This document shows, in pieces, positions 35,999 through 49,300 of a stretch of DNA of 64,000 nucleotides. The stretch's first letter is position 1. Every line of letters starts with the position of its first letter. The DNA is from Turnera subulata (Eukaryota; Streptophyta; Magnoliopsida; Malpighiales; Passifloraceae). The stretch spans positions 1 through 64,000 of the forward strand of contig JAKUCV010003308.1 in NCBI GenBank assembly GCA_028386065.3, given 5' to 3'. The position numbers and the translations under genes were made by a program. The notes under the pieces were generated by a model, which saw only the letters and a program-made list of their open reading frames with translations, made no database searches and had not been told where the DNA came from.

Positions 35999-38490
35999 TA
36001 GTGGAGCTTTTATAACTAAATATAAAACCTATAAATTTTTTTCTATTTTACTAACTACATTTAAGTTGTTAGCATAAAAAATCACAATTATCATTTTTGG
36101 CTGTTTTATTTAATCAGTTTCTTTCCAAACCTGTAACTAATAACCATAAAATTAAGTAGCTAAATCAAATCTATCAAATTTAACCAAATCCAACTTCCAA
36201 CATGTTTTAGAGAAAAGCTAAAATTTAATGCTCATAATTTAAAAAGAATTTTAATTTTCATGAATATTATTGAGGATTGATTTATAAAAAAAAGGCCTGA
36301 AAGACTGTAATGTTAACTTGACAGTACAATTAACACTACAATTAACATTAACAAATTTTGTAAATTCTCTTTCATATATATTGGATTGGAATTTAAAATT
36401 ATTATTTACTATTTTTTGCCTACACTCAAAAATATTCCTTGATACGTCCCTCCTGCCTTCCGTTTTACCAAAGGGGGAAAATAAAAGAGAGAGAGATAAA
36501 AATGAATTCTTATCGCTTTAGAGCTTGGAACGATACAAATTAACTATAATAATTACGTAAAAAGAATTAATTCTTTAATTGACAAAAGAATTAGTTCCGC
36601 CCACTTTCTTCCACTATCAATAACCAAATTAACCCGAAAGTTTAAGTATGTACCCCAAGAATATGTTTCTATATGCCTGCCATTCACGCCTTCACACCTT
36701 CACACCTTAGCAAATGTCTGTCCTTTTCATCTTCAGAATAAATAAATAAATACGTCCTTTTCTATTAATTATTTGGTCATCAAACGTCACTAAGAATTAA
36801 TATTGACCTATTATTCCATGTTAAATAAATATTTTTTATTTGGTAGTTTTCAGTTACCTTGTTTTTTCTGGAGTTTGTTCCAGGGAATCACATATATGGA
36901 GGTGCGAATAAAATCATAATGTCAATTTGAGAGGAAAAGGACTCGGACGAAAATTGCGGTGGCTTCTAGATGATTTTGTTTGTATATCTTATTATTTTAT
37001 GTGCCCATCTCTTTTATTTAATAGCATATTCGAAAGAAGACCTCTCTAGTTCCCCCTTTCTTCTTAGTGTTTTTCTATTCCATGGAGGGTAAAACAGCTG
37101 CGGAGGATTATGAAGATCTAGAGATAACATTTTCTAATGGCTCTACTAAGACAGAGAGGGAGTACTGGTCACATTGGCTATCTAATAAATTTAATAGCAA
37201 CAAATCAAAAGAGGGACGGAAAAAAATTATCGTCCCACTGATACTAAATACTCCATTTAGATCTGTTTATCAAAAAACAAACCCCTCCATTTTGATTTGG
37301 CCAAGTAGCAATATTCAGGGAAGTCCAGGAATGAGCAAACCACTGTTATGCCCAAATTAGGGACCATACAAATCAGATCAAAAGAGATTTAATTTTATAA
37401 TCCCACCTCCTGGAATGGCGGAGACTAATTTATATCTCATGACTTTTTTTGGTTTTCCATCCGGTATCTGGAGTTTTGCCCCGCGTGCACAAAGACTCAA
37501 ATCCAAAACCTAACTTAAGCGGAACCAAGTCACATACCACTTGGACCAACCCGACATTAGTATCTTCCACGATTCTTAAATAAATGCATTGCCTGGCTTG
37601 ATATATGTTGGCAGCGAAAAGGAATCGTCAAAACTTGTAAATCATTTAAAACCACTATAGGTTTTTTAGGAAAATACTAATGCCTTTACGGCACTTGATA
37701 AGCAATAATAATTGAATCTCAGCTAACTCTAATTTTTTTTTAAAATTTTTAGAAATTCACGTACAAATCAATACTGTTATTTCAAACTAAAATTTTTGTA
37801 TAAAACTGCTCTCATTTTACTTGTGTTTTGTTACTGCAAAATTTCAATATTTAATATTTTTAGAATTTAGGGATTACGATTTAGATTTTAGATTTTAGGA
37901 TTTTAGTACCTAAGTTTAGGGTTTGGGACTTAAGAGTTCAGAATCTATGGTTTAGAATTTAGGATTTATGGTTTGGAGTTTTATGATTTTAATGTTGGTC
38001 CGAAAGATAAAATTGTCTACAAGATTGTTTCCCCTCATCTAGAGTTTTGTAGTCTATTAGTGATTTCAGTATAAATATGCTAAAAATTTATTAATTTTTG
38101 AGGGGATAAATGCAATTTAAATGCACCAGTACCATAGATACTCGTTAGCCAAAGCCTATATTTTTGGGTCTTGCTCAAATGCTTCCAGTTTCCTCCATTT
38201 AATGGTTGATAAGATGTCACACCAAACCTTATTTTTCTAAGGTTTAAATAGCATACTTGGGTAATAACAAGAAAGTGGTTAATACCAATTGCAGATTTTC
38301 TTCTTACTAAATACAGGGAAAATTGCACGCACTATGTTTTGTTTTATTCTTTGTATTTATACATAGACTAATAATATTTTTTAATAAAAAATAATGAAAA
38401 TAGATAGTTTTTTTTAGTGCCGCATAGAAAAGGTGAGAGAGAAGAGTTAGCCACTATTAGTCTAAGTTTAAAAATTGATAGGAAAATCCA
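35999..38490. other. AT-rich DNA with one unrecognised open frame
   Basis: The plus-strand frame at 37082-37360 starts MEGKTAAEDYEDLEIT and runs 92 codons. It is Lys/Ser/Asn-rich, has no motif I recognise and no nearby splice partner; it may be chance or an old gene fragment. The remainder has short AT-rich patches and a telomere-like patch at 37850-37990. Confidence 0.35.
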
Positions 38491-38495
38491 ACTTT

Positions 38496-39043
38496 TAAGT
38501 ACATCAAGTTGTTATAGTTTTATGAGTTTTTCTATCTTGTGTCCTAGGAGCACATGATAAGTCACTAAAACAAGAAATAAATTCTCACAATTAATGAGTA
38601 TCATTCTCCTTGTGATTGAAATAACCTTTCATAATTATGTATTTAATTAATTACACAATACAATTACTCTTTATGAAAGGATTATTTTAGTCACTACAAA
38701 CATAATACTCATTAATTATGAGAATTCATTTCCTTTTTTAGTAGCTTATTATCAAGATAGAAAAACCCTAGTTTTATTTAAGTACATCAAGTTGTTTTTA
38801 TGATTGGATTTTCTATCTTGTGCCCTACGGGCACATGATAAGCCACCCGAAAAGGAAATAAAACCTTATAATTAATGAGTATAATTTTTCTATGGACTAA
38901 AATAGCCCTTCCATAAAGATGATTTATAGAATATAATTAATTTTAAACATAATAATAGGAGGTTATTTCAAGTCATTATAAGAATGATATTCATTAATTG
39001 CGAAGTTTTATTTCCTTTTCCGGTGGCTTATCATGTGCCCCTA
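38496..39043. mobile_element. tandem pair of related hairpin MITEs
   Basis: Two units begin with the same lead-in (aagtacatcaagttgtt at about 38496 and 38783, then ctatcttgtg). In the second unit, gggcacatgataagccacc with cgaaaaggaaataaaa near 38828 is matched by its reverse complement at 39000-39043 (ttttatttccttttccggtg, then gcttatcatgtgccc). The first unit has the same hairpin in more eroded form (38545-38762). Between the arms of each lies an attaatgagtat/atattcattaat pair. The termini carry a possible 3-bp cta duplication. There are no open frames. Confidence 0.7.
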
Positions 39044-40779
39044 AATTTTGAAAATAATATGACAATAGGTCCCAATTACCATATATAATAATAACACAAT
39101 GATATTCTTTTAAAATGAAATTCATCTCCTAACAACTAGCAGCACTTGCAAAGTTAGAAATTATTTTTAGGCAAATAAAAATAATAATTATGTTTTTTGT
39201 TAAATTAAATTGTTTATGAATATTATTAAATTTGGCATAATTAATGAGAAATAGGAAATTATTTTATTATTATTACTATAGGAGCATATTTATAAAAATT
39301 TTAAAATTTTTTATTTTCTTTTGATGATTAATTATAATTTAGTAGAATAATTAGAATTAATCATACATAAGCAATAATTATAACATTAAGTATTGCACAA
39401 GTAATAATTATATATAACACTAAAAACTTAAATAAAATTCTAATCGTAAAAATATTGGATTTAATTGAAATAAATTGAAATTTTGCGGGCTTAATTGTAT
39501 AATTATAAAGGACTTACATGATTAAATTCAAAATTTATGGGGAAAACTGACAAGCACTATGGGCGGGCAGCATGCCACATCATCAAAAAGCTGCCCGAGG
39601 TACACAATTAATACAAATTCAAAAGTTTGGATATATAATTGACGGAAAAAAAAAAGTCGGGGTATACAATTGACGAATTTGAAAGAGTTGGGGTATCAAA
39701 TATACCATTAACCCGATCATTTTCTTTGGTATTTTACCCTCCATAGTATCAGTTATCTTTTTCTTATATCACTTTATTTCACCTAACATTTATTTTATTT
39801 TATTATTTTAAAATATTTTAAATTTTATTTATTTTTGTCCTCTATTTTTGTTCCTGAATTATCTATATTTCAAATTTAGTCTCTGTCGAAGATTTTCCTA
39901 CAAATTTTGTTATTTAAGAGCTCAAAGGCTATTCACATAATATTATAGGATTAATTACACTAACACCTATGCAAATAAATTTTATTTAGGAGGTTAGGTT
40001 ATAACGTATAAGTGGGACCATTGTGACCCTCTATTCTTTTTCTGGGAATTTATTTGGAAAGGTAATTTTGTCTAAAGAGTCAACTCTGTCGTCTCTCATT
40101 GGAATTAATGAATCAACTTAATTGTCTGAATAGAAAATTTCTAACTCGGAAATGAGTAACGTTAAGGCAAGAACATACTCAATCTTTTAGGCGATCACAA
40201 CCATCATAACAATCGAGGTGAGGATGCAAAAACTTAGGTATGTTGTTACTGCCTGCAATATTGGGATGACGGTCTTCGTATTTGGTGTGGTAAAACTTGT
40301 TTTGTTGCCTCACATTTCTGTTGTCGTTGTGATGACTGTTTTCGTAATTGGTGTGTTTTGAGTATTGTTGTGATGCCTGACTTGGGATCTGTGCATTTTG
40401 TTATTTTAACTATACCCTGCGCGATTGTTGTTATGTGATGTTAGCTAGGATACTTAATGAACAATGAATAGTATAATACTTGATAGTTATTGTTGCAATG
40501 TATCGCTGAGACTCTATCTAGTGACATATTATTGGCTGAGTTATTTGGCATTGATGTACTAGTGGAGATATATTATATTGGTGGAGCTATACGACAGTGA
40601 TGGAGTGGACACAGTCCTAGGGACAGATGTTCGCCATTCATAGCAACAGTGCCCATAACTTAATAACTGGAAATACATATGATTCGATGGTTGGTCTTTT
40701 GCAATCTGTTACATGTACTGTTGTGTGCACAATTGCCATTTTTATTAGTTTTGTGTTACTGTGGTTTAGTTTCTATATA
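39044..40779. other. AT-rich DNA, no gene seen
   Basis: There is no coding motif. The segment 39540-39720 contains caattgacg and tatacaattgacga motifs of repetitive character. From about 40200 the sequence becomes GT-rich and probably belongs to the LTR relic that follows. Confidence 0.45.
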
Positions 40780-40874
40780 TTCTAGTTTATGGTGAGGCAA
40801 TGGTTTGGTCTCACCCATGAAACAACTCATGCAAGTTGTTAATCGTAGACCATGAGTGCATTTGGGAGGCTATG
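40780..40874 (+). mobile_element. LTR relic (family of 43926-45436), cut by a solo LTR
   Basis: The block tttatggtgaggcaatggtt...ctcaccc, followed by gagtgcattt, matches 45045-45115 (tttatggtgagatggtggtt...ctcacccc, gagcgcattc) and the reverse of 24770-24850. It ends exactly where the solo LTR at 40875 begins, and weak similarity resumes after 42838. It is an older repeat that served as the insertion target. Confidence 0.55.
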
Positions 40875-42838
40875 TGTGAACACCCAAATTTGACCCATGA
40901 TTTATTCTATTATTTTAAATTATGAATTTGTTTATGTCTTTAATTGATGAGATGATTTGATTGATGGCATGAATATGCTTGTGATTTAATGTAGTAGAAT
41001 AAGGGTATTTTATTTGCTTATTTCTTTTTATTTATTTTTGGCCCTTTGTTATTTGATTGATTTTGGGTTAAAGATAGACATTAGATTTGGGTTAGTAAAA
41101 TTTGGATCCTCCAGAGACAATAGCCCATTTAAAAACATGACGTGCAACTAATTTTAGTCCTAATTTTTGTGGAGATCTAGGATTAAACATATATTTTGCC
41201 TATTTTGTATTTTTATGGAAATTTTAATTGGAAAAGGGAATAATTTGATGTCTAGTTGATAATGAGGAAAAGTAGTGGAGTAGGAGACAAGTTTAGGGTG
41301 TTTTCTGGGTCAGGGAATACTCTAAAAGGCGTGGAAACCAACTAGGAATCGGATTGGAGGAGAAAAAGTAAGAAAAGAAGAAAAATTGCACAGTCGGTGG
41401 CGGACATGGAAACATGTCCGCCGCCACCAACGGACTTGGAGAGATGATCGCCGGGCCTATGGCCGTCAATGGTTCCAGAACCTTCTTTTTGCCTCTTCTT
41501 CTAATTCCTAGTCCAAAATCGTCAGATTGAGGGGTTCAATCTCGACCCTTGGGTCAGTAGGATGACCCCTTACCCTCCGAACAGTGTCAATAGACCCCCA
41601 TTACATACAAGAATGACACACATTAGAATTATTCTCTACACACCCATAAGCTTAGAGTGTTTGGAGAAACCCTTGTTCTTTGAGTAGAGGAGGCATTACA
41701 GGAGCTAATTTTCTGGAGAGATTCCATGGAGAAGAGGAGCAACAACCAGTAGCAAGAAGAGAGCCAGAGGGTTACAAGAAGGAGGGCAATTGGAGAAAAT
41801 CGTTGGAACCCGAGAGGAGTTTTCTTCCCTGTGCAGTCTCGGGAAAATTACGATATCTGGATTGTTGAGTTCTTTTTGTCTCTTGAAATCTAAGAGAGAG
41901 ATCTACAACTTTTCTCTTGATACCAGATGCTGATTTGGCCTCCTTTTGTAACAATTTCAGATTGAAGTCGAGTCAAGATTATGTTGAGAAGCGGAAAGCT
42001 AACGGGAGCGAGAGGAGGGCTTCAAGAGGTAACCCTAACCCTTTAATTCGATTTTTACTAATGTGATTATGTTGCTGTGATGCTATTAATGATTATTCTT
42101 TGATTGTTGTGTGAACCCGTTTTAGAACTACGTGGCTTTGACGCTAGTCACTCGGGTATGTAGGTAGTCTCGGTCTGAAACAGGATGCAAGCCAAATTTT
42201 TTTTATGTTGTTTTATTGTGTGTTGTGCTGATGCTATGATATCGCTGTGATGTTGATATCGCTGCTGTGATACGGATGTTGTTGTCATGATGTTGGTATC
42301 ACAATTATAATGTCGATGTTACTGTGATGTCACCGGGTTGCGAGCTATGCTATGTTGTTGCGATATTGCGTTGATGTTGTGATTGTGATGTTAATGTTGT
42401 GGCTTTAATGTCAATGTCGCTGTAGTAATGTTTATATTGATGTGATGTTGCTGCGTCGTTTGTCGTGTTGTGTGTGTTGTTGTGATGCCATGCAAGAACT
42501 ACGTGAGCTTTGAATCCAGTTGCCGGGGTACGTAGGTGGATTCTACTGGTGGAATCTCAAGCTCAATTATGTGTTTATTTCTCGTCCTGCTCTTGTTTTC
42601 TTTTTGCTTGTTTTTTGTTTGTTGTGTTGTCTGTGCATAAGACATACTGGGATTTTCAATTGCACATGATTTCGCCCCAACATGGATGGGTGCCTAACAC
42701 ATTCCCATCCGTGACGAACCCCCGAATCCTACATCTTTGGAACACTATGACCGGTTGAAATTTGTCCTTAATAAAATTCGGGTGGCGACTCCTTTGATAT
42801 AATGAGGGATCAAATTAATTTTTGGTCAGGTCCTCACA
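40875..42838 (+). mobile_element. solo LTR, TGTGAACACCC family, copy 1
   Basis: It begins TGTGAACACCCAAATTTGAC and ends GTCAGGTCCTCACA (1,964 bp). The flanks are ctatg (40870-40874) and ctctg (42839-42843), a 5-bp duplication with one change. It is homologous to 46675-48503 at the start, in the ataagctt...gagtg(t/c)ttggagaaac block, in the aagaactacgtg...gggtacgtaggtgg block (42495-42537), and at the end. A run of gatgttg/ctgtgatg low-complexity sequence (42060-42490) sits in the middle. It contains no gag-pol frame; the element class is probably Ty3-gypsy (inferred). Confidence 0.82.
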
Positions 42839-43925
42839 CTCTGGTTCCTCTTTGTCGATTCTGGATGCATTCATTTGGATAAAGTTGTTACAAAAATATA
42901 AATTGCTTCTGCTGTGCTAATGATAACTATTTTCATTCTCGGTTGACGTACTGTGTTTTGCCTTGTGGTTGTATTATATTTGTGTATTTGGTAATTCTAT
43001 TTTTGGGGTGGTTTCACCATCAATTGATAAGTTTATACTCATGACTAGTGAAATCAATATGGTGCAAGATGATGGTGCATAGTGGATAGATTTTGGTACA
43101 ACAAAACTTGCCTGCAGGGATGAAGATTTCTTCAAGACCTATGAGTCCTTGGAAAATAGTTTGATTTTATTCATGGGAAATGCTAAAATTCTACTACAAC
43201 AACTGTCAAAGGCAAATGACGTGTTGATATTGAGTTCACATCTAGAGAGACACTTACACTCAATGAAGTATACTATGTGCCAAAGATCTGGAAGAATTTT
43301 ATATCTGAAAGTATGGTAAATAAATTTGGCTTCAAATTGATTTTTGAGTTTTATTCTATCCAAAGGTGGTGTATTTCTTTGCAAGGGCTATACTCAAGAA
43401 CTTATACATGTTGAATATCAACAATATTAACAATAATAGTAACAATAAGTATATTGTTGCTTTTACTATTGATTCTTTCTCTTTTTCTTTATGGCATAAT
43501 CGGTTATGCCATATAAATGTTAGGAGAATGAAGGATACAATAAAAATAGAAATACTTCCTATTATTAATGAGAGTGAACAATAATGTAAAACATGCATGC
43601 TTATTAAAATCACAAAACATTCATTTCTTAAAGTTGAAAAAAGTATTAAATCTCTTGAATCTATATATAATGTTTGTGTAGGCATATAGTGAGATTTTTT
43701 TAATTAATGATTACTTTTGATTTTGTTGTGTTTACTTATTGCATTTTAAAGATGAAGCAACATAAAAATTTAGAGCATTTAAATTTGAAGTTAAGCTCCA
43801 TTGTGATTTTTCTGGGAAAATGATATAAGAATTGATAGAGGTCGTGAGTATTATATTCTAAATTTCTTTAAATCAACTAGGATAGTCTATGAAACAACAA
43901 CTCCATACACACCACAACAAAACTA

Positions 43926-45436
43926 AAACTCCCGCATCCTAAAAATGTATATTTAAAATATAAATAATAAATAAAGTTACCAAAATACTCCTCAGAGAGC
44001 CGCTGACCACTTGAGGTCTTTCAGTGGTTATTTTGCTTTTCAGATTCTACCCCTTCCGAGGTGTTAGTATAGAGGGCTTGAGCTATAGACTGGCCAATCG
44101 CTACCGAGACTGACACACAAAATAGAGGGCCCTAAACATACATAAACTACATGATCAAATAACTCATAATTTCTTGTCAATGTGGTATATGATACATGTT
44201 CTTTGCATGTGTCCACACTAGTGCTTGTAGGCTTACTTATGTTACGAGCCTAACTTCACCGACCTGCATATCCTGTCTTGAAAAATAAAAAAAAGAGATC
44301 ATATAGACAATGCCTTGGGAATTTAGATGGATGCGCCCCTTGGTTAGTTTAGTTACTGAGAGCATCCCTCAGAGACTGACACACAAAATAGAGGGCCCTA
44401 AACATACATAAACTACATGATCAAATAACTCATAATTTGTTGTCAATGTGGTATATGATACATGTTCTTTGCATGTGTCGACACTAGTGCTTGTAGGCTT
44501 ACTTATCTTACGAGCCTAACTTCACCGACCTGCATATCCTGTCTTGAAAAATAAAAAAAAGAGATCATATAGACAATGCCTTGGGAATTTAGATGGATGC
44601 GCCCCTTGGTTAGTTTAGTTACTGAGAGCATCCCTCAGAGAGGTGCTACCTTGGAAAAAGTGGGTGTACCCCTTAGTTATTTATACCTTGTTTGGTACGT
44701 ACTGAGTGCATCTCTCAGAGAGCTATCAGCCACTTGAGGTATTTCAGTGGTTATTTGTTTCTCGGAATCTACCCCTTCCGAGGTGTTAGTATAGAGTGCT
44801 TATGCCTTAGAATGGCCAGACATTACTGAGATTGGCGCATATAGTAGAGGGCCTAATAAAACATTCTTCTCCTATAAATGTTAAAGCATAACCAAATAAG
44901 ATGATTCAAGACAAATGTAGGATAATAATCTGATTCTGACTCCCTGATGTGCACTTTGGCTTGCTTAGTACACTATTACTCTTACTGCCAAGTACTGGTG
45001 TATTCGTAGTTGATTTGTAAATGTATATCGTAGTTTATTTGTTTTATGGTGAGATGGTGGTTTGATCTCACCCCTAACTTTTAATATAGGTTGGCTGGTT
45101 TTTGTGCAGGAGCGCATTCAGTTAGGTTGTGCCTACTAGCTTCGGATTGGATCCTAGTTGGCATGCATTTTTCTTACTGTTTTTATTTCCTTGATTGTTT
45201 TTTCCGTTGCGTATCATTTTTTATTGGATTATCCGGATGTTTTCGCATGGACATGAAATGGGTACATATAATCCCTTAATTCTTTCGGCGGTATTGTCGG
45301 TTGAAATTATTTCATGATAAGATGTATTAAGGTTGTTGCTCTGTGGCATGGTTTTAATTAATGATTTTCGCATCTGGAGGACGATAAGGGCAATTTGGTC
45401 ATTTTATATTATTAAATTGGGATGCGGGTGTTTAAG
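43926..45436 (+). mobile_element. LTR inserted in the copia integrase relic
   Basis: The ends are inverted: ctaaaactcccgcatcc at the left and ggatgcgggtgtttaa at the right. The interior shares blocks with the solo LTR at 24393-27843 in opposite orientation: cagccacttgagg, ccccttgg/ggggta, ctcagagag units and the tttatggtgagatgg block. Copia coding sequence appears to continue across it from PYTPQQN on the left to NGAAE on the right, which fixes the insertion point to within a few bases. TG/CA termini and the 5-bp duplication are not clear, so the exact ends are approximate. Confidence 0.6.
44106..44637. repeat. recent 266-bp tandem duplication within the LTR
   Basis: Copy 1 (44106-44371) and copy 2 (44372-44637) begin gagactgacacacaaaatag and differ at only three positions that I can see (c/g, c/g, g/c). 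This is far more similar than other repeats in the window and points to a recent slippage or unequal-exchange event. The ctcagaga motif at both junctions could be the recombining micro-repeat. Confidence 0.95.
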
Positions 45437-46357
45437 AAATGGAGCTGCATAATGCGAGAATAATGTTCTATTAAAAATGGCAAATAGCATATGCTTTCTA
45501 ATTCTAGTTTGGGATTATGAATTTAGAGTAAGGCAATATTAGCAGCTACTTATTCAAGTTCTTAAGAAAAAAGAAAGATTACCCATATGAGTTTTGGAAC
45601 AGAAGAAAACTAAATCTTCGATATCTATCTAGTAGTTTTAGAGAGATGCTAGCCGCAGTCGCTTGGACGGTTGCCAAGGACAGTCGCTTGCCTCTGTTTG
45701 CCAAGTGTTTGTTTTCACATCAAATATTAGTGGGTTGCTTATTCTATTGGTTTAAGAAAAAGAAATTTAAAACTTACATTTAATGAAAAGTTATCTACCT
45801 TTTAGATTCAATAAAAAAGCACACCAATAAATATTATTAATATTTATCTTCTATCCTAAGAATTTCAATAGATAATGTACGGAAGAAATTTTCAAAGGAC
45901 AATAAACAACCCTAGGTTATGTTGTTCAGATAACTACAACTAGTAGAGATTAATGAACTAAAATAGATTCCACCGAAGATGAAAATCTCAGGACGAAACT
46001 TACATCAATTATACTATACAACTTTACTAGATATCGAATTAATCCTGATAATTTCTGACTTTATTTTATTCTTTTACCTACTAAATTTTCTTGTCAATGT
46101 TTTTGGTTTTGGTTGCTCACCGTTTTTTTTTTTTTCCTTTTACAGATTAGACGGCAGTAAAGATAGAGATATTGTTATTATCCAGTTCCTGCTCCATTGG
46201 TAGTTTTATAAAAATCTTGTTATTCTCCTCTATACTCTCAGACAAAATGCTATAATACTAGTATTTAATGTGAAAAACAAAGTTTAAAATAACAATTTTA
46301 GGAAAATCCACGTTGCTCCGAAGTTTTCGTAAACTTGAAGCATTGTCTAGGTTTTGC

Positions 46358-49300
46358 ATGTCGTCAACCCCGCCGCTAGGGCATCCTAGCGGTACACCGC
46401 CGCTCGTTCCACCGGAGCCGGACTCCGCCACACGGAAAGAAAAGTTCAGTGATCGCTTTCATGACATGGACACTGATGGCCAGGGAGATTCTCCCGATCC
46501 TGGAACGAATCCTACATACAAAGAAAAATTGTTCTCAACCCCGTGTCCTTCTGCTATGGATGTGCCTCAGTTTGATACCTCTTTTACATTGAGGATGATG
46601 ATTTGAGTGTCACGCATTGTGAGAAGGGGCCGATGATACATATTTCTGATCGATTTCGGTCAGAATTACACAAGTGTGAACACCCAAATTTGACCCACGG
46701 AAATTTTATTAAATTCGACTTTGTACATGTGTAGACTTAGGATCAATGAGATGATTTGGTCCAAGGTTCAAGCATGATATGAATTTTAATTTAGTAGAAT
46801 TAATGTGTTTTGATGGCATAAAACTCTATGCACTTAAATCCTAGGATTAATGAGATGATTTAACCTTAGGATAAAACATGTGATAAGGTTTATTTGCATT
46901 AAAATATATTTGGGCCTTTTTATTTGTTTTTACCCAATTATAATGAGATGATTTATTGTTGGGTTAGGAATGAGTTTGAGGGTCCAAATTAATTATTCTC
47001 CAGAGTTTGTCTAGCCCATTAACACATTTCTTGCAGATCAATTTTAGCTCTGATTTTCGTGAAAAATCAGAGTTAATTATCATTTAAGTAGAATTTGTAT
47101 TTTTGGTATGATTTTGTGTGTTAAGGTGTAATTTTTTGATTATGGAATGATTTGGGGGAGTTTTAATCAAGTAATTGAGTGATTCTGGGTAGATTGGGGA
47201 TTGATTACGCGGTAGGATCAAATCAGAGCTGGATTAGGGGGATCGAGGAGCAAAAAAGGAAAGAACATACAAAATCGGGAGGGCCCGGCGGTCATCACGG
47301 GATGGCCGCCAAGCCCTGGCGGTCTTGTGGCCATGACCGCCGGTCATGGCGGTCATCCAAGCCATGACCGCCGGCCATGGCGGTCATGGGTGCCCAGGAT
47401 CTCCGAAAATCTCTGATTTTGTTTCTTTTTCGATCCCACGCGGTTTTGGTCCAGATTTTTGGGCATAATCTTCACCATTAAGCAGGTCCATGCCCCTAGG
47501 CTCCCCAGAATACTATAAATAGGACCCCTCACACACATTTCAGGACACAATCTTTATCACATACACACCTATAAGCTTTGAGTGCTTGGAGAAACTCTAC
47601 TTCTCCAAGCCTAAAAACACATTCTTAGGCAGAAACTCTGGTAGAATACCGTGGGAAGCATCAAGTAAGGAGCCAGTAGCAGTAGTAGATCAAGACAAGA
47701 AGAGGAACGAGGCGGATTCAAGCAAATCGGTGGAGAAGAAGTGCTGAACCCGAGGAGAGGAGCCCAATGCAGACAGTCTCAGTAATTCGGCCATATCTAG
47801 AGCTATAGACCTCAGTTTGCTGTGATTTTGGTGTCCCTGGAAAGCTAAGAAGTAGTTCTACAACTTTTTTGTTCAGTCTAGACATCAGTTCGACCTCCTT
47901 CTACCCCGAATTCTCTGTTGAATTTCTGCCCAGATTCTATTGCGGGAGTGGTAAGTGCATAGGAGCGAGAGGAGGGCTACAAGAGGTAACTCGTTCTAAT
48001 TCTATTGATTGACTGCTGTTATGATGATAATGATGCTTTTGATGATGTGATTGCTGTGATGCCATGACAAGAACTACGTGGGCTTTGAACCCGGTCGCCA
48101 GGGTACGTAGGTGGTCTCTAGTGGTGGAGACTCAAGCCCAAATATTTTTATTTTTCCTTTTTGTTCCAAACCTTCTTTTCCTTCCCCTCCGATTCAATTT
48201 TAATTTTATGTGATTTGTTTCCACACTTTCACACTTGCACAAGGCACACTTTTCTCTTTAATTGCACAAAGTTTCGACCCAACACGGATGGGTGCCTAAC
48301 ACCTTCCCATCCGTGACGAACCCCCGATCCCATGTCTTTGGTTCGCCATGACCAGTTGCCTAAGGAGTCATTCAAGGGTTTTTCCTAAGTTTTGTCCCTA
48401 ATAAAAATTAGGTGGCAACTCCAATGACATGGGATTGACCCGAGGAAGAAGGTGATAAGGAATAGGTGAATAGGCCCAAGTGATTTTGGATCGGGTATTC
48501 ACAACATGAGATGGGAACAAACCCTAATCGTCAAGCTATAGGGCAGACGAATTGGCTATACAGTGCTCTGCAACAAACTCAAAATGACTTGGCAGCTGTC
48601 TTCTCCAGTGAAAGTTATTGACCTGGAGAACAACTACTACTATGTTAAATTCTCTAGCCATGACGATTATTTGCATGCTCTCACTGACGGCCTTTGGACG
48701 ATCTTTGGTCACTATCTCACGGTGGAAACCTGGAGGCCAAATTTCAAGCCTTCGATACACTCTATTGGTTCAGTTGTTGCATGGATCCAGATACCGGAGT
48801 TGCATTGTTGGTTATACCATAATGCAATATTGCGTCGTCTGGGTAATGAAATTAGCTCTATTGTGAGAATCGACAGGAGTACAGAAAGCACAGATCGGGG
48901 TAAGTTTGCACGAATAGCTTGTAATATTGATTTGGCTAAACCATTGTGTTCTAAGGTTGCAGTTGTTGGTGAATGGTATAACGTGGTATATGAGGGCCTC
49001 CCTCAGCTTTGCTTCCACTATAGAAGGGCCACACACAATATTCTTGTTTGCCTCTCAAGACAAGCTACTACTCAGGCTCAAGGGTCTCCAGTTCCAATGG
49101 AGACTGCACAAGGAGACCCTAAGGACACTATGGTGGATGCTGGGACTGCGGTGGTCGAGCAGAGACTAATTGATCCAGAAGGGGAGGGTCGATTTGGTCC
49201 TTGGATACAGGCTACTAGACGGACTCGACGCCCCCCCTAGGAACTCAATGGGTGGGAATATCCCTAAGGATGGTGGCATGGGTGGCTCTCGTTATGATGT

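Larger units (their letters stand above)
43045..45560 (+). pseudogene. Ty1-copia pol relic (protease to integrase), split by an LTR
   Basis: Plus-strand copia motifs in order: a protease-like WIDFGTTKLACRD (43083), LTLNE-YYVPKIWKNFISES (about 43255-43310), the GAG-pre-integrase zinc region LWHNRLCHINVRRMKDT (43490-43540) followed by ESEQ-CKTC, then integrase core pieces IRIDRGREYYILNFFKSTRI and VYETTTPYTPQQN (43830-43925). Sequence resumes after the LTR at about 45437 with NGAAE and LLKMANSICF, as copia integrases do after QQN. There are multiple stops and frameshifts. It overlaps in content with the relic at 15330-18410 and so is a separate copy. Confidence 0.75.

Noticed and set aside
15330..45560. 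The two copia relics look complementary (one ends near PYTPQQN at 43925, the other begins near MNRTL at 18410), suggesting one element split by a 25-kb inversion.
   Set aside because: The plus-strand relic appears to continue after its inserted LTR (NGAAE, LLKMANSICF at 45437 onward), so it overlaps the start of the other relic. They are separate copies.
40875..48503. The two TGTGAACACCC LTRs (40875 and 46675) as the pair of one complete retrotransposon.
   Set aside because: Each has its own 5-bp duplication, the sequence between them holds other elements (copia relic, MITE, LINE D start), and there is no primer site, polypurine tract or gag-pol.
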